64,000 bases of DNA from Montifringilla adamsi. Its lineage: Eukaryota > Chordata > Aves > Passeriformes > Passeridae. The position numbers and the translations under genes are program-made. The stretch covers positions 4,135,676 through 4,199,675 of the forward strand of contig JAGGNK010008781.1 of assembly GCA_017590115.1 (NCBI GenBank), in the 5' to 3' direction. Under the pieces are notes generated by a model that saw nothing but the letters and a program-made list of their open reading frames with translations, was not told the origin of the DNA and did no database searches. Below are positions 45,801 through 56,600 of this stretch, in pieces (the stretch's first letter is position 1; the number at the start of each line of letters is the position of its first letter).

Positions 45801-48800
45801 GCTCTGTAAATTCCTGCTTGACCAAACAAACTCTTTCCCAAGAGAAATTCCGTCCTGGCAGAGGCAGCAGCATCTGCCATTGGAGTTCCTCCCTGTCACA
45901 TCGAGTGACATGACATCACTGCTGGATTGTTCTCAAACTGGGGGTACTGGGATCCCTCTGGGACAGAAAGCCTTAAACCTGAGCAGAATTCCCTGGGGGC
46001 TGGGATAGACCAGGGAATCAGCAGCAGACCCAAAACCAGGCAGAAACTCCTGGTGTGAATTTACTTGTCAGGCAGGAAAAGTCACCAAAATGGGTTTGGG
46101 AGCAGCTGGAGGTGACCACCCTCAGTTTTGAAGGGAGCATTCCAAGGGGAAAAAGCCAGCTGGGATGAAGACAGCTAAACCAGCTCTCTGGAGTTTGCTG
46201 GGGTGTGGGGAGTGTCTGTCTGGGGCTGTGACTCTGGCACCCACACCCAGTTTTTCTTTCTGGTTTTCTCCTCAGAAGAGAATGACCTAAACCCCAAAGT
46301 GCTGCAGCTCATCCGTGGGGAGAACATCAAGGTAAGGGAAGGACAGAACTCTTGGAATTACATTCACTGGAGTCCTGGAGCTGGTTGCTCACTCAGGGAC
46401 TGATGAAGAGCAGCAGAGCCACCATTTCCTTGCTTTTAAATTTGAGACAGGTCTCAAAATACACCTAATTAAAAGTTATTTAAGATCCCTTTCAATGAAA
46501 GCTTAAAGAACATTCCTAGCCCTGTCCAGGACAGGAGCAGAGCTGGAGTGTCCCTGCACTTCCCATGATTATGGCATAGAGGGCACAGGGGCCCCATCAT
46601 TCCCAGGATTCTGCCTCCTGAATTTCCCAGTGTAGAGAACACAGATCCCTGTGAGCCGGGACCTGCAGCTCCACGGGCAGAGCTGCTCCTCTCTGAGCTG
46701 CTTCCAGGCAGGAAAATCCAAACCCCTGGAGCAGGAGCTTGCAGTAGTGGAAATGCTGATTCCAACTCGTTGTTTTCAGTATGTGACCCCCGTGATAAAA
46801 TATGACAGGAACGGGTTCAAGGCGCGGGAGCGGCTCCTGGTGCTGACCCAGAGCTCGGCCTACGTGGTGGAGATGGCCAAGATCAAGCAGAAAATTGAAT
46901 ATTCCACCCTGAAAGGTACCAGTGAGATCCATTGTCCAAGGCTGGGTGGGACTAGGAGCAACCTGGACTAGTGGGACAGGTGGAATGGGATGATCCTAAA
47001 TGTTCCTTCCAATCCAAACCACTCCATGATGATTCTGTGACTTGTTGTGGGGATTCCTGTCCTGCCAGGCATCCTTAGGAAGGATGACATTCTGAGACTT
47101 TGTCTTGCAAAGATATTTGAATGATCTGTCCCTCTTTTTCTGGGGGCTGGACAAAGCCTTGAAGGATGATTTTATGAGTAAGAGTTCCTTGAAATGTTTA
47201 AATGCAGGAGGACATCACTTTCTGCTGGCATAGAGGGGAGAAAAAAAGAACCCAAACCTTTCCTACCCTGTTTTTTTTTTTAATCCTGGCACTGTTGGAA
47301 CTACCGTTCAGAGGTAGAATGGATCCTTCCCCCTCTTCTGTTACCAAAACCAAGGCACCAGGGAAAAGTTTGGGGCAAACAGCTCATGCAGGGGTTTAAA
47401 TTACCACTGTTGGAATTGTGCTATGGACAATGGGTGACATAAAAGGACCTTCAGAAGATATTTTGAAAACTCAGATTAATTCATCAAAGTAGGAGCTTTG
47501 TGTGTTTTGCTCAAAGAATGGGAATATTCTTCACTCTTAGAAAGGACAGAGCCCTCCTTCAGGAATGTGATTTCCCCTGTAACCATGTGGGGCAGGAGTT
47601 GTTTCTTCTGGAGGAAGGAGCTGAGGGTGGTGTGGAGCTGGGTTTGGTAGGTTTCCCTCTAATTCTGGGCTTCTTTTGAAGGGATCTCCACCAGTAACCT
47701 GAGCGATGGGATCGTGGTCATTCATGTTCCCGAGGACAACAAGCAGAAGGTAGGAAATTGGGATGGTGGTTATGATGGGGCTGATGCTTCCAATACCCTC
47801 CTATAAACTCCTGGGATGACACAATTCCTGGTGTTTATTTGCTTTGTAATCAGCCAGGCCTTTACATCCTTGCTGTCTCAACATGAAAACTTTGACTTGG
47901 AATCCCAACCTGTCAGGGAGTGGTGGAGAATGGGAAGGTCCTCCCTGAACCTCCTTTTCTCCAGGCTGAGCCCCCCCGCCAGCTCCCTCAGCCTCTCCTG
48001 GTGTGGCTGATTCTCCATCCCCTTCTCTGGACACGCTCCTGCCTTTTTTTAGACCAAATAAATCCTAAATAATCCCTGGAGAGGGTGTTTAATTTGGTCA
48101 CTTCTGCCTGGTAGTCATTCCAAAGGAGTTTCTCTGCACCATCATGTGCTGGGGTGATGCCAGGTGACTTTATCCCCCCTTTTTTGTTTCCAGGGAGATG
48201 TGATACTGCAGTGTGAGCACATCTTTGAGACAGTGACCAAGCTCTGCATATTGGCCAACAAGCAAAGCCTTGTTAAAGTGGTGAAGGGAAGGTAAGGAAG
48301 GCAGGAAGGTGGATGGGTAGCACTGGACAGACTCAATTTTATGGGAAAACCTTTTAGGCCTGGACTAGGTCAAGACTGTTGACATCCCCCCAGCAGACAG
48401 TGCCCAAAGCTGGACAGGCCTGGTGCAGCAGCATCTCTGTTTTTGTGACTTCCAGAGGCACAGGGAGATGAAATGGGATGCACTGAGAGAAAATGTATTA
48501 AAAATCATTTCAACCTTTTTCTCAGCTTTTCCCAGGCTGATGAGTCCTTGTACCTTGCTAGGGGTGCTGCTCTGCTCTGACAGCTGCCCATGCCCCACCT
48601 GCCTAAACCCAACTTATTTCTAGGTTTAAACACCCTTTTTTTTTTTTTTTCCCAGTTTTCTGATGTGACCTGGGCATGAGGTCATGGCTTTAGTGGTTCC
48701 ACAGGGGATCCCATTAGCCTCAGGAAAGCCAGCTGGGAAGCTGTGGGTCACCTCAGGATGAATGCTCCTCTCCCAGAAGGATTGAGGAGGCCCAAAATGT

Positions 48801-49907
48801 GATTCCTCCCAGTCCCAGCCCCGAGCTCCTGGCAGGTGGATGCAGTCCATGTCTCCAACCTCTCTGGGAATTGGAGCTGGCAGGTGAAACCTGCACTTCT
48901 GCTCCAGCTTTTCAGCCTGGCCTTTGCGTTTCAGCTCTAATTAGATTTGGTGTGCTCAGTGATTTCCTCCAGGTCAGATCTGCTTAGCTTCCAGTGCTTA
49001 ATTGCACCAGGAACACTCAAAAGCCCGGGCTGGGCAGCCTTGTTCCATTCATCAACCCTTTGGTCTCGCTGGGATAATGCAATTGTTTAGGAAATTCACC
49101 TAAGCTGGAGGCTCTGATCTGCTCCTCTAACGAGATTTGCCCAGGGAACAGAAATAAAGGGGGTTTGGAGTAAAACCTCTTGTGAGGAGAGCTCTCCAGG
49201 GGCGTTCTGTGCTTGCAGCCTCCGGTTCCGCGTGGGCTCCGGGAAGGAGGGGACCATGGTGTTCACCGTGGGGCCAGAGCCTCAGGTCTTCAAGGACAAA
49301 ACTGGACAGCTGACAGTGGTAAGGCCTCAGCTGAGCACAGCGAGGCACCTGGTGCTTCTTCCTCTGGATCTCTACCTGCAGAGAGCACAGCCCCCCCTTT
49401 CCTGGGAGTCCAGGAGGGCCTGAGGCCCCTCCCAAAGCAGGAGGTGACCACCCTGTCAGTGTCACCTGCATGAGGTGATCCACGACAGTGCTGGGAGCTG
49501 CAGCTCCAGGGATTGTGCAGGAATGGGCCCAGGGATGGGGGAGCAAGGCTGGTTCCTGGTGTGGGCACTCGGAGAATTTAGTCTGACCCAAACTCAGTGT
49601 GCACCAGCAAAATGAGGCCTCAGGGGATGTTTTCCACCTCCCTCAACCAAGTTATGTCTGAAATGGGCTGGGGGATGGAGGGAAGGCACTTCTTGTCAAC
49701 CAAGCAGGTCCTCTGAGGAGCTGACAGCTCCAAGGAAGAATTCCAAGTGGAATTCTCCATCCTGCAGATGAGATGGAGGGAATTGTCTCTATGTACCAAT
49801 GGGCAAATAGAAACACCACCACCTCTCTTCCCAGGCATCTTGAGAATTCCTGATTTAATGGCTCCTTCCTCTTCTCCTCCCAGGTGTCAACCCCGAGAAA
49901 GTCTTGA
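32180..49907 (+). CDS. MYO1H: Myosin IH, unconventional class I myosin (complete, 31 coding exons, 1021 aa)
   Basis: An actin-based, membrane-binding monomeric motor of the MYO1C/MYO1H type. From ATG 32180-32182 to TGA 49905-49907 I could join 31 exons with canonical GT-AG borders and continuous phase: 3066 bases, 1021 residues plus stop. Visible landmarks are P-loop GESGAGKT 105-112, switch [10 protein letters not shown] 157-165, switch II DIYGFE 381-386, an acidic residue E328 sixteen positions before DAVAK (the TEDS position), the actin-binding IRCIKPN segment, an IQ neck about 697-757 and a TH1 tail to the end. MYO1H rather than MYO1C follows from its place between FOXN4 and KCTD10. In humans a recessive MYO1H variant is linked to central hypoventilation. 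All key motor residues are intact. The exon containing the ATG opens with 11 further in-frame codons, so a longer N-terminus is possible. Confidence 0.95.
32307..32490. repeat. 31-bp minisatellite abutting the MYO1H exon 1 donor
   Basis: Six units start with TGTCCCT at 32311, 32342, 32373, 32404, 32435 and 32466, an exact 31-base period. The array begins within the GTAAG donor region of the first coding exon. Units two and four contain GTGAGT, a donor-like hexamer. Confidence 0.97.
32973..33135. repeat. 41-bp minisatellite next to the MYO1H exon 2 acceptor
   Basis: Four units beginning CTTGGCTCCTCCTTTGGGAT start at 32973, 33014, 33055 and 33095. The array ends about 23 bases before the exon at 33159, so it occupies the branch-point region. 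Confidence 0.96.
33405..33500 (+). mobile_element. CR1 3'-tail fragment in MYO1H intron 2
   Basis: The text GAGATGATCCCTACCATCCC followed by TTCTGACCC and GGGATTCTATGACCCTG is a degenerate CR1 3' tail in plus orientation. Confidence 0.6.
35440..35810 (+). mobile_element. CR1 3'-end fragment in MYO1H intron 6
   Basis: A longer copy: GATATTGGGAAGAAATTGGG, CAAAAGCTGTGGCTGCCCCA, CTGGAAGTGCCCAAGGATGG, AGTGGAAGGTGTCCCTGCCC and a GGGATTCCATGATTC end. Sense is plus, same as MYO1H. Confidence 0.92.
36912..36985 (-). mobile_element. CR1 3'-tail fragment in MYO1H intron 8
   Basis: TTCCAGAGTGTTTTGGGTTG followed by GAAAGGACCTTAAATGATCC is a reversed CR1 3' end. Confidence 0.8.
39893..39961. repeat. T-rich/(CTT)n simple repeat in MYO1H intron 13
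   Basis: Runs of T alternate with (TTC)n and two copies of TTGTTTGGTTCTTTTTTTTT. It lies in the longest MYO1H intron (39037-40396). Confidence 0.9.
41140..41315 (+). mobile_element. CR1 3'-end fragment in MYO1H intron 16
   Basis: It matches the CR1 version with GAGTCATTCCAAACCCACCT, GGAAGTTGGACTGGGTGATC and TCCAGAGGGCCCTTCCCACC, ending in octamer-like GGGATTTTGGGATTC. Confidence 0.85.
42935..43060 (+). mobile_element. CR1 3'-end fragment in MYO1H intron 20
   Basis: GGGGCTTGGAGCAACCTGGG, then CAGCCCATGGCAGGGGGTGG and TTTAAGGTCCCTCCCAACCC, in plus orientation. Confidence 0.85.
43393..44762 (+). CDS. MYO1H: MYO1H neck exons 21-23 (IQ motifs)
   Basis: Exons 43393-43461, 44028-44112 and 44603-44762 encode a calmodulin-binding neck of about three degenerate IQ motifs: [20 protein letters not shown] (from residue 698), [19 protein letters not shown] (721-739) and [18 protein letters not shown] (from 743). 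The second has E in place of the usual Q and the third is weak. Three IQ sites is the usual MYO1C-type arrangement. Exon 23 continues into the start of the tail. Confidence 0.88.
44135..44400 (-). mobile_element. CR1 3'-end fragment in MYO1H intron 22
   Basis: Reversed CR1 3' end starting CACAGAATCCCAGAATGGTT, continuing through TTGCTCCGAGCCCTGTCCAG and CCACAGCTTCTCTGGGAACC. It begins only about 25 bases after the exon ending at 44112. Confidence 0.94.
45128..49907 (+). CDS. MYO1H: MYO1H TH1 tail exons 24-31
   Basis: Exons 45128-45211, 45664-45757, 46276-46331, 46780-46915, 47682-47749, 48194-48291, 49219-49318 and 49884-49907. They encode the basic TH1 tail, which in class I myosins contains a PH-like fold binding acidic phospholipids; the stretch [20 protein letters not shown] followed by a Lys-rich IKQKIEYS segment is typical. 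The last exon adds only VSTPRKS before the stop. Confidence 0.9.
46920..47042 (+). mobile_element. CR1 3'-end fragment in MYO1H intron 27
   Basis: CCAAGGCTGGGTGGGACTAG, AGCAACCTGGACTAGTGGGA and CCTTCCAATCCAAACCACTC, ending ATGATTCTGTGAC. It starts almost at the donor of the exon ending 46915. Confidence 0.88.
47895..48130 (-). mobile_element. CR1 fragment in MYO1H intron 28
   Basis: The piece CTTTTCTCCAGGCTGAGCCC followed by CCTCAGCCTCTCCTGGTG resembles the reversed CR1 segment that normally lies upstream of the terminal 300 bases. Confidence 0.6.
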
Positions 49908-50105
49908 TGAGAACCAGTTCCTGTTCCCTTGGCTGGGAACAGAAAGGAGCCTGCAGGATGAGACCAGCCCTCACATCTCCCCTGGAATCTCTGATGCCAC
50001 AGGGCTGCTGTGATTTGAGAGTTTGTTTGCATCTTTTAGGCTCTTTTTTTTATAGCTTAAAACTATTCAACTATAGATAAATAAAATCCCTGATGTTGTT
50101 GTAAC
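49908..50105 (+). terminator. MYO1H: MYO1H 3' UTR and proximal polyadenylation signal
   Basis: The 3' UTR follows the stop at 49905-49907. AATAAA at 50080-50085 is a standard signal and would place the transcript end near 50100. A second plus-strand AATAAA lies at 50464-50469 and could serve a longer form. Confidence 0.7.
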
Positions 50106-50484
50106 GTCCCCAGAAGGAGACACTCGTTACATGGTCACAGGGACATTTATCCCCAAAGTTCCAAGGTAAAATCTTCATCTCTGAGAGGTCAGGAAGGATT
50201 AGGACAGAAGCCAAAAGGCTTCTGTAGCTGTACTTTGACTCACTACTCAGGAGCACTGCAGGAAATGCAGAGCAGTATTAACCCTGGTCTAAAAACAACT
50301 TTTCTCAAGGCAGACTGACCAGAGAGAATCCCAACAGCTGGGGCCTCTCCCACAGGGAGGGCTGGGAGGTCAAACTGACATTAATTAGGATGGAGATCTG
50401 ATATTTCATCCCAAAAGTTCCTCCAGCCACACAGCCCGTGAGGATATCGAGCTCCAAGCAAGTAATAAAGTGACTCGCATGTAA

Positions 50485-53400
50485 ATATGAAATATCTTCT
50501 AATTTATTGCGTTATATTAAAAAAAAAAAAACAAAAAACAAAAAACAAAAGTACATATTGCAAACATCAACCATACACTGAAATCCAGCTGAAGCTTGTT
50601 CTGTGCAGAAGTCTGGACAGGAGGGAATGATTGTACAGAACAGGAATTTGCTGTTGTTCATGAAACAATTCCATTAAGACTGGAAGGTTCTACCTATGCT
50701 TTGCTCTAAGGTAGGATGGGAGCTTGGGGCCTTGCCCAGGTGCTGCTCAGGGGATCCAAACCTGCCTTGGGGAAGTGCAGGAGCAGCTGCTTTGGGGCTA
50801 CAGGGAGAGAGAGGTGGGAAAGGGGCACCAGGGCTGGTCCCTGTCCCCTCCTTGTGCAGCCCCAACCGTGTCAGGAGCTGGGAGGGGACAAAATCCCTTC
50901 CCCAGGGGGACTTTCCTCAGCTCCCCTGGGCTGTGCTGGCACTGCTGGTGCTGGAGGATGGAAGCAGCCAGCTCTGCTCTCCCTGGCTCTGGGAGGCAGG
51001 GAAGGATAATCTGAAGAGCTGCTTGTGCCCAGGACACCTGCCCTGAGACCCAGCTGCACCTGAGAGCTCAGAGTAAAACCATTTAGAGTAACGAGGCTCA
51101 GGGCTGAGAGCATTTGTGCAAGGGCATGACCAGGGTGTGCCCAGAGCAAGGACAGGGGCAGCAGGTAAAGGACAGGCCCCAGGACAGCACAGCTTGGCTG
51201 CACCACTCCAGAACCTCGAGGGTGAGCTCAGGAGTGAGTTAAGACAGAGTCTGCCCACAAATGCAGTAACAAAACTGAAATGGAAACTTTAACTTTCCTG
51301 GAGTGACTTTGCTAAACCAACAGCTCTACAAAGCGCTGTACAAAGATTAAAAACAGCCCTCCCCTTGGTTTTAAGAACTTAGTTTGCATAACCTGAAAGG
51401 GAAAAGCCTGAAGCCAGTTAAGGATCTATTTACAGAGAAGTTAATCACGTAGCTGTGACCTGTCAGGTGCTTAGTACTGATGTCACCTCCTGGGGCTGAA
51501 GCTGCTCTGCCCCACAGGACTGGATTTGGTCTGGGGTCTGCAGGTCTGCACAGCTGGGGAGGAGCTGGAGAGCAGCTCCCAGCTGGAGTGAGCAGGGTTT
51601 GCTGCAGGACTGGTGCTGCTGGTCCCTGGTCACCCTCTGCTGAGACACAGCCTCCAGCCCCAAGGGCTGCTCCAGATGCTGAGAAGCCCAGTAAGAGCCC
51701 AGTAATCACCAGTAAGTGTCAAAGCACACAGTGCTGGAGAAACAGCAGTCCAGGACTTCCCTGCCTCACCCTCAACTCATCCCAGCCCTGAGGGGAGAGG
51801 CACTGGCTCCTTCCCCCTCTGCACTGCCCTAGAGGGTGCTGCAAACAGGTTTAAGTACAACTCAAACTGGAAGCCCTGAGGTGTCAGGACAGAGCTGAAG
51901 CTGCTGAACCCCAAGGAGACTGTGGAGCTCTCAGTGAACAATCAGCAGCTGCAGGAGAAAGAGGAGACAGGTACAACACCCCCACCTGCCACAGCCAGCA
52001 GCTGCCTGCAACGTGGAGAAGTCTTTGGTTACTAGAAAGATGGCCTCAGATTAAACTGAAAATCTTTGAGCTTTACTTGATGATTCAAAACTGTACAGCC
52101 ACTTCCTGGTGTGTTTCAGCTTCTACCAACGAGCTCTGTGGAACAGAAGAACGTGGCTGGTGCTGCTGTAGCACCTTTGGTTTTTACACTGTTCCCACGT
52201 CCTTAGCAGCCCTGAGCCAGGAGCAGGGATCCTTGGAGCAGGAACACAGAGCTGTTGCTCCAGAGGAGTGTAGCTGTTAAAGCCAGTGCTAAATATTCCA
52301 GAGAAAGGGTCAAAAGAAACTCTAGCCCAGGGCAGAGTGCTCTGGTGTCACCCACGGGTGCTGCTGCAGTGCAAGTTTAACACTTCCTACCTCAGGTTTC
52401 TCTCCCTGCCAGGACTGGTGACCTGAACTGTCACAGCTGTGGCTCTGCTCACCCCTATGGAATGACACCCCACCTCCCACCACCACTGTCACTTGACTCC
52501 ACAACAGGCAACAGGAGACAAGGAGGTAGATAAAATATTCATTGACAAGAGAAAAGCACTTGTAGAAAACCACAGTGCAGTGGCCTTCTCCATGCTCTGC
52601 CCTTCCACACACAGCTGCCATGGCTGGGAGGATTTGGAACAGTCTCAGGGGAAGTCAAACAGGGAATATCTGCCTCTGGGCCACTGCCTGCTTCTGTTTC
52701 CCCTCACTCAGAGCAAGGCAGTGCTTGTGGATCAGCTCCAGAAGGGAACCAGGGCTGCTGCCCCCCACCAGCACCCCCCAACATGGGGGGATTGAACCTG
52801 CTGTGACTCCTGGTGCCTGAGAGCTGCTGGAAACCAACCCCCAGCTGAGATCCAGGCTCAGGCAGAAGCTCTAAGCACTGACCAGTACCAACACCACTCC
52901 TAGGGAAAGCAACCATGGACAGTTTGCTCCTGATTCTCCTCCTTTGGGCGGAATTTTAACCTTGAACTTTAGGGATAAAACAGGGATGGGCGTCCCCAGC
53001 TCAGTGCTGCAGAAGTTTCACTGAACCCTTGGAGGAGCAGATCCTGAGAGCTGTGGGGAACCTGAGGGAGCAGCCCCTGCTCCCTCCCACTGCTCTGAGG
53101 GATCCCTCTGCCCCCAGCACTCCAGGAATCTCATCAGCCTGTGCATTTTTGTTCTTTGGGGAGTCACCCAAGGCATTCCCAAGCTCTCTCCTAGGAGCCA
53201 GGGAGCTGTGCAGCAGCCCTTGGTCCAGGTCCCTGCCTTTCCCCCCAGCCCAGGAGGGTCAGGGAGTGCCTGGAGGGAAGGAGGGTGGCTGGCTGACCTT
53301 TTGTTTGCTGTTTTGGTTTTAAAGTGCAGGATCATTACCAAAGCCACAGGAAGCCAGTCCTCCTCCTCTCCAGCACAAAACAGCAACGACAAGAGTGCTA

Positions 53401-53613
53401 AAAATTCTGGGCATTTCTCCAGCTGCTCAACAGGCCTTTCCAGGCTGCCCAGTAACCTCATTGATCCTCGCCCTACAACTACCGCATTTAAATACCCCAA
53501 ATAACCTAGAGTTTGTTACAAATCCCAATTTACAGACTGTGCTGGACAGGAGTTGCACTGCCTGGTCCTGCTGCAGGGCAGCCCCTTCCCCAGAGCTGAG
53601 GGGGTCCCCAGGC
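50485..53613 (-). other. KCTD10: KCTD10 3' UTR (about 3.1 kb)
   Basis: No exon of another gene was seen between the KCTD10 stop and the MYO1H end. A minus-strand AATAAA (TTTATT at 50503-50508 on the plus strand) would end the KCTD10 transcript near 50485. An A-rich tract on the plus strand (50519-50550) becomes a T-rich tract in the message just upstream of that signal. Long 3' UTRs are usual for this gene family, so the span is plausible but the exact end is inferred. Confidence 0.6.
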
Positions 53614-56600
53614 TCACTGGTGCAGGTGGGCCCTGTCATCCGGGCGCTTGATGTGGATCCTCCGCACGCGCTCGATGCGCTCCCGCTCCTCGTCCTCCTC
53701 CAGGTGGTGGGAGCGCCCTGCAGCCCCTCCCGTGGCTTCCAGGAGGGCATTGTCCGGCCCCCTCCCATCCTGGGATTCGTACAGAAGAATGTTCAGGGTC
53801 TCCTCGTAAATTCGGGCTTCTGGGAACTCCACCTGGCAGGCAGGGAAGAGAAGGTCACTCACTGCAGGTTTTACCTCAGTTTGGACTCCTGACACCCGGT
53901 GTTACAGTTCCTCAACTGCACCCCAGCCACAGAAATCCCTTCAGGCACAATCCTTTCTATTCCATTTTTTGTTTCCAACTTCTGAGTCCAACAACAAGTT
54001 GGGTTTTTGCCAGAACCAGGCACATGTCTCCTGGGAAAGGGAAGAATACAGGGAAGGTGTGCCATTGCTGGATCCCTCCTTACACAGGGGTGTAGAGCCA
54101 GGGAATGGTTTGGGTTGGGAGGGACCTTAAAGATAATTTAGTTCCATCCCTAGATCATCTACTTGCAACCCCCAAACCCAAATGTAGTTAAATGCACAAG
54201 TTTGTCTGAAGACAGAGCTGGACTGAACATTATGGATACCACGATGCACTATGGAATACCACAGGGCTTTATGGAATATCCCAACTGCACAGTGCAGGCA
54301 GCTCCTGCTGCACCCCCAGGATGAGCTCCAGCTGCTGCCCCACTCTCAATGCACTGATTATCCTCCAGAGGTGCTGAACAATGACAAAGTGCCAGCCCGT
54401 TCAGCTGTCAGGGTGCCAGGCTGGAGCATTCCCAGTTTTCCTGTACCTTGGTTTGCTTCTTCTCAGTGGCATAAACGATGGAGGTGCAGCAGACCTCGGC
54501 GATCTTGCGGCCCTGCCCGTAGAAGGACCAGCAGCAGATCTCATCCCCAATGACATCCTTGATGAAGAGCACCCTCCCGTTGAACCTCAGGGACAGCTTG
54601 TCAAAGAGCTCAATGTTCTTCAGCATGTTGTCATCGGAGTTGCTGTGGGAATGGAGGCAGCAGCAGGAATTTGCAGAGCACACGGAAAGAGCAGGAGCAG
54701 TGAGCACTGACAGCTCTGAGATCCCACATTCCTGTGTCACAGAATCCCAGGATGGTTTGGGATGGAGTGACCTTAAAGCCCATCCAGTGCCACCCTGTGA
54801 CATGGACAGGGGCACCTTCCACTAGCTCAGGTTGCTCCAAACCCCATCCAATCTGGCCTTGGACACTTCCAGGGATGAGGCAAACCAAAGAAATTAATTC
54901 TTATTATTTCACTACTACAGGCAGGAAAACCTGAAGCAGCAGCAGTACAACAACAACAGCCCTGTGAACAACTGTCCAAGGCCATTTCACCCAGGTGCAA
55001 AATCCTATCAGCCAATCAAACCATTCCTGAGCTCTGCACCCTGGATGAGCACTGTTATGTCATGAAACTTATAAGAGAATAAGGGAAAGAGGACAAGGCC
55101 CCCAGTTTGATGATTTCACCACTCACTGGGCTCCCTGTGCTCAACTACCACACTGCAGTCCTGGGAATGCAGACAGCACTTGGCCAGGAGCCTCTGCCAG
55201 CTGCACCTAAGGATTAGAGGAACTCCTCTGGCACAGAAATAGCACAGGCTCAGCCTTCCATGGATGGCAGCAGACTCCCTTCTGACATCAGTTTGAAATT
55301 AATTGCAAAAAAATGGAGTGCCTGCCAACACCAATCTGTCATCAGGTCTGGGGGAAGAAAAAGGAAACTTTTATAGTGGATTTTAGTCTATGAAAAACTT
55401 CCAGCAATTCCACCTGAAGTCACTTACCTGGTGTAGGAGTATTTGTTGTTGCTTCTGTTATAGAGCAGCTTCACTGCTGGCTGTAAGAAACAAAGCACAG
55501 ATGAGCTCCAGGGAGCACAGTCTGAGCTGGAACCTCAGCTCAGCCCAAGGCCCCACAGAGAAGCTGCAATGACAAATTCCCAGTGGGATTTCAGTGGTGT
55601 TACTGCTGTTGCTGCAAACCTGTGATGCACAGGTCGGCAATGGGGCTCCAATCCCTCCTGACCCCTTCTGGGACTGGATCCTCATCTATTCTTATCTTCC
55701 CTCTGTCTTATCAGCACCCCCTGCTATGTGCAGGGACACCTTCCACTATCCCAGATTGCTCCAAGCCCTGTCCAGCCTGGCCTTGGACACTTCCAGGGAT
55801 GGGGCAGCCACAGCTTCTCTGGGCAACATGAGCCAGGGCCTCACCACCATCACATGGAAGGATTTTTTTCTAAGATCCCATCTAACCCTGCCCTCCTGCA
55901 ACTTAAAGGCATCACCCTTATCCTGTCACTCCATCCCTTGTCCAGCACTCTAGTTCTCTCGGAGCCCCTTTTGGCACTGGAAAGAGCTCTGAGGTCTCCC
56001 CAGAGCCTTCTCTTCTCCAGGATGGACACCCCTAGCTCTCCCCATGGCACATCCCAGTCTCTCTCACCTTGTTGGAGGTTGCAATCAGCTTCTGCTCCTC
56101 CTTGGAGGAGGTGATCACTGGGACCTTGCAGAACGGCTCGTACGCGTCCTTGTTCTGTGGGAGAAGAACCAAACAGCAGCTGAGTGACAACAGATCCCAG
56201 GGCACACCCACATTTCCTGGGAATGATCTCTGCTGAGGGATCAGTGTCCAGTCTGTCCCTGTGGTGGTTTCTGGACTGTGGCTGGCCAGGCACCATTCTT
56301 TTGGGAGCACCTGAGATGTCCATTCCAGTGCTCCACCACTGAATGTCCTGTGCCCAGTTGAACAGCAGGATCTGGAATAGAGCTTCTCTCAGACAGGACA
56401 CCGGTGACAACAGCATCAAACCCAAGATGGGTAACAAAAAACACAACAGGACTACCAGCAGCTCTGAGAAAAAGCTGGTTTTTCTAGATGTGACCAGACT
56501 CCAGCAGATGGCAACATGATCAATTCCCATTTCCATCCCAGCCTCTAAAATCAACACATGAAGACCAGAAGAAAATCCTGCTCTGCCCAGATACTGCTGC

